DNA from: Arthrobacter sp. zg-Y20
GTDB taxonomy: Bacteria > Actinomycetota > Actinomycetes > Actinomycetales > Micrococcaceae
Reading direction: 5' to 3'
NCBI RefSeq assembly: GCF_030142075.1
Contig: NZ_CP126241.1
Coordinates: forward strand, 1,798,001 to 1,862,000
Length of the DNA: 64,000 nt
A program made the translations under genes and the position numbers. The notes under the pieces were generated by a model. The model searched no databases. It saw only the letters and a list, made by a program, of their open reading frames with translations, and was not told where the DNA came from. Below, in pieces: positions 23,814-32,243 of this stretch; position 1 is the first letter of the stretch; each line of letters opens with the position of its first letter.

Positions 23814-25364
23814 GTGGATACCATCGAACACATGTTCGAATCATTGGAAGTGGCGGAGTGCTTTCCGTCCGACCTCTCGGGTCACCATACCCCGCTTGTT
23901 TCCCGGTCTGCCGCCGGGCAAAGTCCCTCCGCTGCGGAGGCTGCGTCCCCGGTTGAGGTGGCCTCTTGGTCCCGGGCGCTCGCCTCCGAGGAATCCCTGG
24001 CCGCGATTGCTGCTGATTCGGATGCAGGGCTTGTTGACCGGCTCCGTGCTTTGGAGGAGCTGAAGGCTGCTGCGTGTGCGGCGCAGGCCCGGGTGGCGGC
24101 GGCGTTGGACGTGTCCGTGCGTGCGGCTCATGCCCGGGCCGGGCTGCCGGCGGAGAAGCATGGTGTGGGCGTTGGAGCGCAGGTGGCGTTGGCTCGGCGT
24201 GAGTCTCCGGCCCGGGGCGGACGGATCCTTGGCTTCGCGAAGGCCTTGACCCGGGAGATGCCGTGCACGCTTAAAGCGTTGTCGGAGGGCCACATTAGTG
24301 AGTGGCGGGCGACCCTGCTGGTTCGCGAGACCGCGTGCCTGTCCGTGGCGGACCGGCAACTGGTAGATCAGGAAATCGCCGGGGATCCTGCCGGGTTGGA
24401 CGGATTGGGGGATCAGCGCCTGATCGCGAGGATCCGGAAGATCACGTACCGGATTGACCAGGCCGCGCTGGTGCGGCGGGCGGCGAAGGCGGAGGCGGAC
24501 CGGTTTGTGTCCTGCCGTCCGGCTCCGGACACCATGACCTACCTGACGGGTCTGCTGCCGGTGGCCCAGGGGGTTGCGGTGTATGCGGCACTGAGCCGTG
24601 CTGCGGATTCGTTGCGGGCCCGGGGCGATGCCCGCGGTCGGGGGCAGATCATGGCTGACACCATGGTCGAACGCATCACCGGCCAGGCAAAGGCTGAGCA
24701 GGTGCCGGTGGAAGTGCAGCTGGTAATGACGGACCGAACCCTGCTGGCCGGGGATAAAGAGCCGGCACACTTGACCGGCTACGGAATAGTGCCGGCGCCG
24801 TGGGCGCGGGATCTGGCAGGTAAGGGCGCCCGTCGAAGGGCTCAGAAGACAGGGAAGCCGGGGGAGTCGGGGGAAACGGGGGAGCCGGGGGAGTCCTGTC
24901 CCGGATTCTGGCTGCGCCGCCTCTACACGGCCCCGAGTTCCGGGGAGCTGCTGGCTATGGACTCGAAGGCGCGTTTCGTGCCGGCGTCCCTGGCACGTCT
25001 TGTCACGGTACGGGACCAGATGTGCCGGACCCCGTGGTGTGATGCGCCGATCCGGCACCAGGACCATATTCGGCCGCACCGTGACGACGGTCCTACGCAG
25101 GCAGCCAATATCCAAGGGCTGTGCGAGGCATGCAACCAGGCCAAGGAAGCGCCAGGGTGGAGGGCAACAGTCATCGGGGCGTCCGGTCCCGGAAAGCCAA
25201 GGGCCCCGGGACCCGGTCAGAGCTCCACAGCCCGGAAGGCTGCTGCTGCCCGGAATGCCGCAACTGTCCGCCGGCACACTGTGGAGATCACCACACCAAC
25301 CGGCCATCGGTACCGGTCAACCGCCCCGCCGCTTCCCGGCACCCCGGCCCCGTGGTTTCGGTAG
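23814..25364 (+). CDS. DUF222 / HNH endonuclease-domain protein
   Basis: This 516-residue protein is of the '13E12 repeat' group common in Arthrobacter and Mycobacterium. The N-terminal two-thirds is the helical DUF222 domain (about residues 40-350). A C-terminal HNH nuclease motif follows: CRTPWCDAPIRHQDHIRPHRDDGPT, then NIQGLCEACNQAKE with the zinc-type cysteines and catalytic histidine. A Gly/Glu-rich stretch of imperfect GESGE repeats lies around residues 345-362. Members are usually multicopy and are suspected mobile or phage-related nucleases; no biochemical role is settled. I use the GTG at 23814; an ATG at 23832 is possible and neither has a clear ribosome site. Confidence 0.88.
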   Translation: MDTIEHMFESLEVAECFPSDLSGHHTPLVSRSAAGQSPSAAEAASPVEVASWSRALASEESLAAIAADSDAGLVDRLRALEELKAAACAAQARVAAALDVSVRAAHARAGLPAEKHGVGVGAQVALARRESPARGGRILGFAKALTREMPCTLKALSEGHISEWRATLLVRETACLSVADRQLVDQEIAGDPAGLDGLGDQRLIARIRKITYRIDQAALVRRAAKAEADRFVSCRPAPDTMTYLTGLLPVAQGVAVYAALSRAADSLRARGDARGRGQIMADTMVERITGQAKAEQVPVEVQLVMTDRTLLAGDKEPAHLTGYGIVPAPWARDLAGKGARRRAQKTGKPGESGETGEPGESCPGFWLRRLYTAPSSGELLAMDSKARFVPASLARLVTVRDQMCRTPWCDAPIRHQDHIRPHRDDGPTQAANIQGLCEACNQAKEAPGWRATVIGASGPGKPRAPGPGQSSTARKAAAARNAATVRRHTVEITTPTGHRYRSTAPPLPGTPAPWFR

Positions 25365-25404
25365 CCGCAGGAAGGCAATGCCGGGTCGCGCCGGGGATAC
25401 AAGG

Positions 25405-25410
25405 CATACT
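25405..25410 (+). promoter_or_regulatory. -10 box of the first glycosyltransferase (leaderless)
   Basis: CATACT ends 7 nt before the ATG at 25418. The segment ATACTTACT (25406-25414) is also present in inverted orientation in the second promoter of the cluster (AGTAAGTAT at 28587-28595). Confidence 0.5.
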
Positions 25411-25417
25411 TACTAAT

Positions 25418-26566
25418 ATGAGTATCGAGTTCCCCCTGCCGCAGGGGCATGCGGCCGAGGGGAATGCGCTGCGGATAGCTGTCCTGTCCCACCTGCACCA
25501 CCCGATCGCCAGCCCCTACCTCGGCGGACTCGAGATGCACACGTCCCTCATGGCCGATGAGTTCGCCTCCCGCGGCCATGACGTCACGTTGTTCGCGAAG
25601 GAAGGGTCCGACTCGTTGGGCCGCGTGGTGCCCGTGCTGGAGGCGTCCTTCGAATTCCGCCGCGGGCTTGCCCCGGAGGAAATGTCCGTTCAGCAGCAGA
25701 GGTTGGATGCCGCGCTGCACCGGGCCATCGAGGAGGTGCGTAACGGCGGATTCGACGTCGTCGTCAACAACTCGTTGAGCCTGCTGCCCTACATCGAGCT
25801 GGCGGATGTGCCCATGCTGACCATCCTCCACACCCCGCCCCTGCCATGGATCGTTGACGCGGTGGTTGACGGCCGGGCGCCGCTTTCGCCCCTGCACCGG
25901 TTCCTCAGCGTCTCGGCACGCAACGCCACCGGATGGCAGCCGCACCTGCCGGACCTGCACGTGGTCCACAACGGCATCCGCCTGGCGGACTGGCCCGCCG
26001 GCCCGGCGCAGCGTACCGGCGTCGCCGTTTGGGCCGGCAGGGTGACGCCGGAGAAGGGCCTGCATATTGCCATCGACGCCGCCCGGGCGGCCGGGATGGA
26101 ACTGCACTTCGCCGGGCCGATCAGCGACCGCAAATACTTTGAGCGTGTTGTGGCTCCGCACCTCGGCAGGGGTGTGCGGCACGCAGGCCACCTGGACCAC
26201 CGGCAGCTGGCGGCATTCCTCGGGTCCGGCGACGTATTTATCGCCTCGCCGGTCTGGTCCGAACCTTTCGGGCTCACCGCCCTGGAGGCAATGGCCTGCG
26301 GCACCCCCGTAGCTGCCCTGCCGCTGGGCGCCATGCCGGAAATCATCGACGCCGATGGCGGCCGATTGGCTGAAGGGCTGGGCGCGGACGCACTGGCCGA
26401 CGCCGTCACCGCAGCCCGCACCCTGGACCGCCGCGGCGTACGCAAATCCGCGTCCCGCTTCAGCGCCGCCGTCATGGTGGACTGCTACGAGAACCAAATC
26501 CGGTCCGTGCTGCAGCCGGACGGGCTGCCATCGTCATCCGATGCCTCAACCGCGCTGGTGCGCTGA
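25418..26566 (+). CDS. Family 4 glycosyltransferase
   Basis: This 382-residue GT-B enzyme uses a nucleotide-sugar donor and retains the anomeric configuration. The N-terminal RIAVLSHLHHPIASPYLGGLEMHTSLMADEFASRGHDVTLFA is the classic GGLE-type acceptor domain. WAGRVTPEKGLHIAIDAARAAG opens the donor domain, and the EX7E-type motif EPFGLTALEAMACGTPV lies near residues 280-295. It is the first of four glycosyltransferase genes and ends 13 bp before the next, so the two are probably co-transcribed. The start appears leaderless. Acceptor and product are unknown; no sugar-nucleotide synthesis gene is adjacent. Confidence 0.9.
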   Translation: MSIEFPLPQGHAAEGNALRIAVLSHLHHPIASPYLGGLEMHTSLMADEFASRGHDVTLFAKEGSDSLGRVVPVLEASFEFRRGLAPEEMSVQQQRLDAALHRAIEEVRNGGFDVVVNNSLSLLPYIELADVPMLTILHTPPLPWIVDAVVDGRAPLSPLHRFLSVSARNATGWQPHLPDLHVVHNGIRLADWPAGPAQRTGVAVWAGRVTPEKGLHIAIDAARAAGMELHFAGPISDRKYFERVVAPHLGRGVRHAGHLDHRQLAAFLGSGDVFIASPVWSEPFGLTALEAMACGTPVAALPLGAMPEIIDADGGRLAEGLGADALADAVTAARTLDRRGVRKSASRFSAAVMVDCYENQIRSVLQPDGLPSSSDASTALVR

Positions 26567-26579
26567 CCGGAGCCCGGAC

Positions 26580-27731
26580 TTGCCTTCTGCACGCCTTCCC
26601 CGGGTGGCGTACTACGCCCACCACCACGGCACCGGACACCTGCGCCACGCGGTCAACATTGCCCGCCTGGACGCGGTGGAGCTGCTGGTCACCGGCACGG
26701 CTCCGCCCGGCGGCATACCGTCCCTCCCGGGCAGTGCACAGTTCGCCGCCCTTCCGCCCGACGTCGGGCCCGACGGTCCCTTCGGCCCCGGCCCCGGCAG
26801 CTTCCTGCACTACGCACCGGCAGCCCCGCTGGTCCGGGAACGGTTTGCCCGGCTGCACCAACTATGGCAAGAGTTCACCCCCGACGTAGTGGTGGTGGAC
26901 GTGTCCGTGGAGACCGCCCTCTTTGCCCGCCTGTGCGGATACCCGGTCATCCACCGGCGGATGCACGGCGAGCGCACGGACACACCGCACAGGCTCGCCT
27001 ATGAATCGGTCAACGGCCTGATTGCCTATTTCCCCGAGAGCATCGAGGAACCGTCACATCTGGCCGAGCACGGCGGCAAGAGCAGCTACCTCGGCATGCT
27101 CGCACCGGCCAGCGCGCCGGCGCCTGGATCCATTCCGGTCCGCCCGCGGACGGTCAGCGTGCAAACCTCGCTTGGCGGCAGCGGAGTGCAGCTGTCCGAT
27201 CTGCTTCGCGCCGCCCGCCGCACACCGGACTGGCAGTGGGAAGTAATGGGCCGCACCGCCGGAGCGCCGACGGACCTGCCCGACAACGTGCAGCTGCTCG
27301 GCGTCGTGTCAGATCCGGGACCCCGGCTGGCCGCGTCGGACGTCATTGTGACCTCCGGCGGGCACAACGCCGTCGCCGCCGCAGCCGCAGCGCGGCGGCC
27401 GGTACTGGTGATCCCCGAACCCCGGCCGTTCCGCGAACAGGAACTTTTCGCCCGGGCGCTTACGACGGCGGGTGCCGCCTCAGCCCTGACCTTCGCCGAT
27501 GTGCCGGACTGGCAGCACACACTGGAGCAGCTGCGGAACGGGGATCCCGAACAGCTGGCCAAGACATTGCTGGTGCCGGTGGAGGACTTCCGCGCCCGGT
27601 TCCTCGCCGCCGTGGAGCAGGCAGTGTCGGGCGGTCAGTACGGCGCGTCCACCCGAACGGCCGCCAGCTCGGCGGGGCCGGGCGAGCGCAGCAGCCGCAG
27701 GTCACTGCCGGCGGGATCCCAAGCGACATAG
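26580..27731 (+). CDS. MurG/GT28-like glycosyltransferase
   Basis: This 383-residue GT-B protein starts with a TTG at 26580, with GGAG 8 bp upstream. The N-terminal VAYYAHHHGTGHLRHAVNIARL corresponds to the GHxxR acceptor loop of GT28 enzymes. DVVVVDVSVETALFARLCGYPVIHRRM and the donor-site region DVIVTSGGHNAVAAAAAARRPVLVIPEPRPFREQE follow, as in MurG-type transferases. The C-terminal ~32 residues are antisense to the end of the next gene (97-bp convergent overlap) and look non-conserved. It probably acts with the GT4 enzyme upstream. Confidence 0.8.
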   Translation: MPSARLPRVAYYAHHHGTGHLRHAVNIARLDAVELLVTGTAPPGGIPSLPGSAQFAALPPDVGPDGPFGPGPGSFLHYAPAAPLVRERFARLHQLWQEFTPDVVVVDVSVETALFARLCGYPVIHRRMHGERTDTPHRLAYESVNGLIAYFPESIEEPSHLAEHGGKSSYLGMLAPASAPAPGSIPVRPRTVSVQTSLGGSGVQLSDLLRAARRTPDWQWEVMGRTAGAPTDLPDNVQLLGVVSDPGPRLAASDVIVTSGGHNAVAAAAAARRPVLVIPEPRPFREQELFARALTTAGAASALTFADVPDWQHTLEQLRNGDPEQLAKTLLVPVEDFRARFLAAVEQAVSGGQYGASTRTAASSAGPGERSSRRSLPAGSQAT

Positions 27732-28540
27732 CCCGCTTCGGCAAAAGCATCCAACCATCCGGTCATGGGCCAGTTCCCCCATTTGCGGCGGAACGCCTTC
27801 GCGTTGACCACAATTGACTCCAAATGCTGGAGCGGCGGGTGGTGCACCCCGTGGTGCTGGTGGAACATCACCGCTGCGGAGAACGCCAGCGGTATCCCTT
27901 TCCGCCGGGCCGTGAAGGCGAAATCGGTGTCTTCGCCGCCGTAGCCGGCGAACGATTCATCAAAACCGCCGATACGGTGGAAGTCATCCTGCGCCACAGC
28001 GAAACCCAGGGACCAGAACAAGGCGTACTCCGCAGAGGGCAGCGCCGGCCGGCCTGGTTCGGGCGCGAGCGCGGACCGGGCATGGTGGGCAACGGAATCC
28101 CGGAACAGTACCTCGACGCTGCCGCGCCCGGCCCAGTCAGCCACACCGGCGCCTGCAGCCAGGTAACGCGGAGCTGCCATGACCAGGCCGCCGGTCCGGC
28201 CCGCATCGGCCAGCAGCACCTCGAACATGGTGGGGGCCGGTATGCAGTCCACGTCCAGGAACACCAGGACAGGGAAACGGGCTGCAGCTGCGGCGGCATT
28301 GCGGGCCGCACCCAGCGGCAGCGGCGCACCAGGTCCGGTGTCCAGGTGGACTACCCGCAGGGGCACACTGCTGGCCGGAGGAACCGCACCGGGCTGGTTC
28401 ATGTAGCAGAGGACAATTTCGGCCGGGAGGAGGGTGGACCTGTTGATTCCCAGAACCGTGTTCGCCAGATGGGCGTCGCGGCCGGAACTGATGATGAGTA
28501 CCGAAAACTGCCGGTAGGCCCCGGTGGGCTGCTCAGGCAT
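27635..28540 (-). CDS. Family 2 glycosyltransferase
   Basis: This 301-residue GT-A protein has FSVLIISSGRDAHLANTVLGI at the N terminus, the metal-binding LVFLDVDCIPAP, a catalytic GGFDESFAGYGGEDTDFAFTARRKG block and FHQHHGVHHPP near the C terminus. This is the layout of GT2 enzymes with a GalNAc-transferase-like C-terminal region. There are no membrane segments. The ATG has AAGGGAAG upstream. It faces the GT28-like gene (97-bp overlap) and is divergent from the fourth glycosyltransferase, with which it shares a promoter region. Confidence 0.88.
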   Translation of the reverse strand: MPEQPTGAYRQFSVLIISSGRDAHLANTVLGINRSTLLPAEIVLCYMNQPGAVPPASSVPLRVVHLDTGPGAPLPLGAARNAAAAAARFPVLVFLDVDCIPAPTMFEVLLADAGRTGGLVMAAPRYLAAGAGVADWAGRGSVEVLFRDSVAHHARSALAPEPGRPALPSAEYALFWSLGFAVAQDDFHRIGGFDESFAGYGGEDTDFAFTARRKGIPLAFSAAVMFHQHHGVHHPPLQHLESIVVNAKAFRRKWGNWPMTGWLDAFAEAGYVAWDPAGSDLRLLRSPGPAELAAVRVDAPY

Positions 28541-28586
28541 TCTTCCCTTCCGCCGAAGGGCACCCGCCCGCCGGACACCCCGAACT

Positions 28587-28598
28587 AGTAAGTATACT
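28587..28598. promoter_or_regulatory. Bidirectional -10 / shared element in the glycosyltransferase cluster
   Basis: AGTAAGTATACT contains the palindrome AGTATACT, which reads TATACT on both strands. It can therefore serve as a -10 box both for the gene starting at 28641 and for the divergent gene starting at 28540. The AGTAAGTAT part recurs, inverted, at 25406-25414. Confidence 0.5.
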
Positions 28599-28640
28599 GA
28601 AGACAGATTTCACAGGGACGGATTTCGGGAGTAAGTACAT

Positions 28641-29747
28641 ATGAGCGCAGCTGGGGATTCGATCATCAGGGTGGCTTCGGTGCCGCACAGCCAGGTCTAC
28701 ATCCGGCACACAGACGCCGTCCCCGGCGAGCCGGGCAGCGTGGTTCGGCTGCCGGACCCGGATCCCCGCAACCCGGGCCAGTCCACTGAAGCCAAGTGGT
28801 GGCCGCCGGTCATGCTCGACGCTGGCTGGATCCGGGAGAACGCCGGCAGCTTTGACCTCATGCACATCCACTTCGGCTTCGATGCCATCACGCCGGAGGA
28901 CCTGCGCGCCGTCACGGAAGAACTGAAAGCCCAGGGCAAGCCGCAGGTCTACACGGTCCACGACCTCCGCAACCCGCACCACCTCACGCCGGATGCGCAT
29001 AACGCGCAGCTGGATGTCCTCATCCGCGCGGCCGATGAACTGATTACCCTCACCCCGGGCGCTGCCGCCGAAGTTGAACGCCGGTGGGGGCGCGCCCCGC
29101 ACGTGCTGCCGCACCCGCATGTGGTGGACCTGGACGAATTGGAACGCCGGCAGGCCCGCCGTCTCGCCGAGACGCCGCGGAATGAATTCCGGGTGGGAGT
29201 GCACCTGAAGAGCCTGCGCCCGAACATGATGGAGGGCGCCGTCCTGCCGTCCCTGCTCGACGCCGTGGAGGCGCTGCCCGGGGCGGTCCTGCAGGTCAAC
29301 GGACATCCGGACATCCTGACGCCGGAGGGGGACAAATACCGTCCCGAACTGTACCGCTGGCTCACCGAGGCGGCCGACGCCGGCCGACTGGAACTGCAGG
29401 TCCGGGATTATTTCGACGAACCGCAGCTCTGGGACTACCTCTCGGGCCTGGACGTGTCCGTGCTGCCGTACCGCTTCGGAACCCATTCGGGCTGGCTGGA
29501 GGCATGCACTGACCTGGGCACCAGCGTGCTGGCCCCGTCCTGCGGCTTCTACGCACAGCAACGGCTATCGGTTACCGAGTTCGTGCACAACGAAGAAGGC
29601 CTGGACGCGCAGTCGCTGGCCAACGCCCTCAAGCAGCTCCACGGCAACCGGCCCTGGCCCGGGCTGACCCGGGAAGAGCGGACAGCCGAACGCCGCCGGG
29701 TGGCCGCAGCGCACGAAGCGATCTACCGCTCGCTCCTGGACAGGTAG
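28641..29747 (+). CDS. GT-B glycosyltransferase-like protein
   Basis: This 368-residue protein has a degenerate GT-B architecture. The N-terminal half includes FDLMHIHFGFDAITPEDLRAV, VYTVHDLRNPHH and LITLTPGAAAEVERRWG; the C-terminal half includes DYLSGLDVSVLPYRFGTHSGWLEACTDLGTSVLAPSCGFY, which occupies the donor-binding place of GT4 enzymes, with HSGWLEACTDLG replacing the usual EX7E. It has a good ribosome site, CGGGAGTAAG. It is the fourth glycosyltransferase of the cluster, transcribed away from the GT2 gene. Product unknown. Confidence 0.82.
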   Translation: MSAAGDSIIRVASVPHSQVYIRHTDAVPGEPGSVVRLPDPDPRNPGQSTEAKWWPPVMLDAGWIRENAGSFDLMHIHFGFDAITPEDLRAVTEELKAQGKPQVYTVHDLRNPHHLTPDAHNAQLDVLIRAADELITLTPGAAAEVERRWGRAPHVLPHPHVVDLDELERRQARRLAETPRNEFRVGVHLKSLRPNMMEGAVLPSLLDAVEALPGAVLQVNGHPDILTPEGDKYRPELYRWLTEAADAGRLELQVRDYFDEPQLWDYLSGLDVSVLPYRFGTHSGWLEACTDLGTSVLAPSCGFYAQQRLSVTEFVHNEEGLDAQSLANALKQLHGNRPWPGLTREERTAERRRVAAAHEAIYRSLLDR

Positions 29748-29754
29748 CCCCGGC

Positions 29755-29788
29755 AGCCCCGGCCGGACCGGCTGGTCCGCCCGGGGCT
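29755..29788. terminator. GC-rich hairpin between convergent genes
   Basis: AGCCCCGG...GGACC-GGCT-GGTCC...CGGGGCT folds into a two-part stem. It overlaps the stop codon of the GH3 gene on the other strand. It lacks a T-tract, so it is a weak or factor-assisted bidirectional terminator at best. Confidence 0.5.
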
Positions 29789-32078
29789 ATCGGCCCGACG
29801 CCAGTGCCTGCTCCAAACTGGCGAGCACCTCCGGCGTCAGCGGGCTGCCCGGAAACCGGGCCAGCCGCCGCAGCGGGAGCGAACCCATCATCGCCAGCGC
29901 ACCGGCGAGCCCGGAAGGACCGGCGTCCCCGGCGCCCGCCCCGCCCATTCCGCCCAGCAGCTGGCGGCCCTGCGGATCCGCCAACCACTCCGACACTGTC
30001 GAGTTCAGCGTGAGCGGGTGCCGTTCCCCGGTACTGCCGGCACCGGGCAGCTCCACGGTGCCGGTCAGCCGGATATCCCGCGAGGAGGAGCCGACGTCGA
30101 TCCGGCATTCTCCGGCGTCGGTGACCCAGTGGTGAGCGGCAGTGTCATATCGTGCCAGGGCCGTCAGCGGCAAGGTGAAAAGCACCGTATCGGACGCCCC
30201 CGCTTCCAGGAACACCTTGCTGAAGGCCCGCAGCTGCCGCGGCGCGGTTCCAGATGCAGGAGCCGGAGCGCCGGAGTACACCTGCACCACCTCGGCCCCG
30301 GCCCGCGCCCCGGCGTTGGTAACCGTGAGTTCCACCGTGAGCAGCGGTCCGGCTTCCGAATCGGTGGTCCGCACCGTGAGGGAACTGTAGGCGAAGCTGG
30401 TGTAGGACAGCCCGTGGCCGAAGCAGTATGCCGGTGCCACGGCGCGGGCGTCGTACCAGCGGTAACCCACGAGCAGGCCTTCGCCGTAACGCACGGTGCC
30501 GGCCTCGCCGGGGTAATTGCCAAAGGCGGGAGTGTCCTCGATCCGGTGCGGAAAGGTTTCCGCCAGTTTCCCGGAGGGGTTCACGTCCCCCAGCAGTACA
30601 TCCGCCACTGCTTCACCGCAGGCCTGGCCCGGAAGCCATGCCTCCAGCACCGCTGGTACCCGCTCGCTCCATTCGGTTTCGACTGCGCCTCCGTTGAACA
30701 GCACCACCACCGTCCAGGGGTTCGCCGCCTGAACTGCCCGCAGGGTGTCCAGTTGGCTGGCTGGCAGGCCGAGGTCCGGACGGTCAAAGCCCTCCGACTC
30801 CCGGTCCTCGGGCAGGCCGAGGAAAAACACCACCGCATCGGCCGCGGCCGCGGCCGTTTCGGCTTCGGCCACCAGCGCCTCGTCCGGTGTCCCGTCCAGC
30901 CGGTACCCGGGCGCGAACACCGCTGCCGCTGTCCGTTCGGCCAGGACATCCAGGGGAATGCTGACCTGCGTGGGCGTGACCTGCGAGGACCCTGCGCCCT
31001 GGTAACGCGGAGTCCGGGCCAGTTCGCCCACCACCGCCAGCCGGAGGTCCGGGGAGAAGGGGAGGATCCCGCCGTCGTTCTTCAACAACACCATGGACTC
31101 CGCCGCGGCCCGGCGGGCGAGCTGGTGGTGTGCTGCCGGATCCACCGGTTCACGCACTGGTCCAGCGGTGTGTGCGCCCAGCTGCACCAGCCGTGCCACG
31201 GCGGTGTCCACCATGTCCCGGCTTATCGTCCCGGCGTCAAGGCCGGCCTGCAGTTCGGCTGTTCCCAACCCGTTGCTGGCCGGCATCTCCAGATCCAGGC
31301 CGGCAGCGAGCGCCGCAGCTCGGTCGGTGACGGCGCCCCAGTCCGACATCACCAGACCGTCAAAACCCCACTCGCCGCGCAGCACCGTGTCCAGCAGCCA
31401 GGCGTTCTCCGCGGCGTGGATGCCGTTGACCTTGTTGTACGCGGCCATCAGGGTCCATGGTCGGGCACTGCGTACTACTGTTTCGAAGGCGCGCAGGTAG
31501 ATCTCACGCAGGGTGCGCTCATCCACTGCCGCGTCGATCCGCATCCGCTCCGCTTCCTGGTTGTTGGCGGCGAAATGCTTGGGGCAGGCGCCCACTCCCA
31601 CGGCCTGCACCGCACGGATCCAAGCCGCACCGAGCAGCCCGGCCAGCAGGGGGTCTTCGGAAAAGTACTCGAAGTTGCGTCCGCACAGCGGCGTGCGTTT
31701 GATGTTCAGCCCCGGACCCAGGACCACGTCCACCCGGGCAGCTGCCGCCTCCCGCGCCGTCGCCGTGCCCAGCAGCGCCAGCAGCTCCGGATCCCAGGAA
31801 CAGGCCGTGAGGCACTCGGCAGGGAAACAGGTGGCGGGCAGGGAATCACCAATCCCGGCTTCCGTCTCGCTGCGGGCACGGCGGATTCCGTGCGGGCCGT
31901 CGGAGAGCACCAGGGAACGGATGCCCGCAGCCGGGGCAGCTGCCGTTGTCCAAAAGGTTTCCCCGGAGAGCAGCAGGAGTTTCTCCTCGATGGGCAGGGA
32001 CGCCGCAGGTCCGGGCAGTGGCCCGGGTACGGATGTGCGGGGATAGTCGCCGAGCGGTCCGGCTGCGGGGATTGGCAT
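29787..32078 (-). CDS. Glycoside hydrolase family 3 beta-glucosidase-type enzyme
   Basis: This 763-residue retaining glycosidase has the GH3 order of domains. The N-terminal TIM barrel includes LSDGPHGIRR, VLGPGLNIKRTPLCGRNFEYFSEDP and KHFAANNQE, with the nucleophile Asp in VMSDWGAV (near residue 245). The C-terminal alpha/beta sandwich has SMVLLKNDGGILPF and a fibronectin III-like end (SYTSFAYSSLTV). There is no signal peptide, so it acts inside the cell on imported glucosides or xylosides. A TAGACT -10 box ends 7 nt before the ATG, indicating a leaderless message, and a perfect inverted repeat overlaps that box. The very C-terminal extension (about 65 residues, ending LEQALASGR) is beyond the usual domain. 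Confidence 0.9.
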   Translation of the reverse strand: MPIPAAGPLGDYPRTSVPGPLPGPAASLPIEEKLLLLSGETFWTTAAAPAAGIRSLVLSDGPHGIRRARSETEAGIGDSLPATCFPAECLTACSWDPELLALLGTATAREAAAARVDVVLGPGLNIKRTPLCGRNFEYFSEDPLLAGLLGAAWIRAVQAVGVGACPKHFAANNQEAERMRIDAAVDERTLREIYLRAFETVVRSARPWTLMAAYNKVNGIHAAENAWLLDTVLRGEWGFDGLVMSDWGAVTDRAAALAAGLDLEMPASNGLGTAELQAGLDAGTISRDMVDTAVARLVQLGAHTAGPVREPVDPAAHHQLARRAAAESMVLLKNDGGILPFSPDLRLAVVGELARTPRYQGAGSSQVTPTQVSIPLDVLAERTAAAVFAPGYRLDGTPDEALVAEAETAAAAADAVVFFLGLPEDRESEGFDRPDLGLPASQLDTLRAVQAANPWTVVVLFNGGAVETEWSERVPAVLEAWLPGQACGEAVADVLLGDVNPSGKLAETFPHRIEDTPAFGNYPGEAGTVRYGEGLLVGYRWYDARAVAPAYCFGHGLSYTSFAYSSLTVRTTDSEAGPLLTVELTVTNAGARAGAEVVQVYSGAPAPASGTAPRQLRAFSKVFLEAGASDTVLFTLPLTALARYDTAAHHWVTDAGECRIDVGSSSRDIRLTGTVELPGAGSTGERHPLTLNSTVSEWLADPQGRQLLGGMGGAGAGDAGPSGLAGALAMMGSLPLRRLARFPGSPLTPEVLASLEQALASGR

Positions 32079-32081
32079 GTG

Positions 32082-32100
32082 CCGGAGTCTAGGACTCCGG
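32082..32100. promoter_or_regulatory. Inverted repeat over the GH3 promoter
   Basis: CCGGAGTC-TAG-GACTCCGG has perfect 8-bp arms and overlaps the presumed -10 box (TAGACT, minus strand, 32091-32086). That position suits a repressor site controlling the GH3 gene. Confidence 0.55.
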
Positions 32101-32243
32101 TACGGTCCGCCGGAAGAGCACGAACGCGTTGGGGGGCCCGGGCCCGGGCATACACACGGGACCTGTGCGGAGGTTGGGCACGGCGGCTAGTGTTTCGGTA
32201 TGCACCTGGCCGCAGAGCCGTGTCGGCGGATCGGAGCAGATCA

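Noticed and set aside
30018-32243. 5' extension of the UbiB-like frame by 742 codons
   Set aside because: It runs antisense through the GH3 gene; the real start at 32244 has a ribosome site and matches the family.
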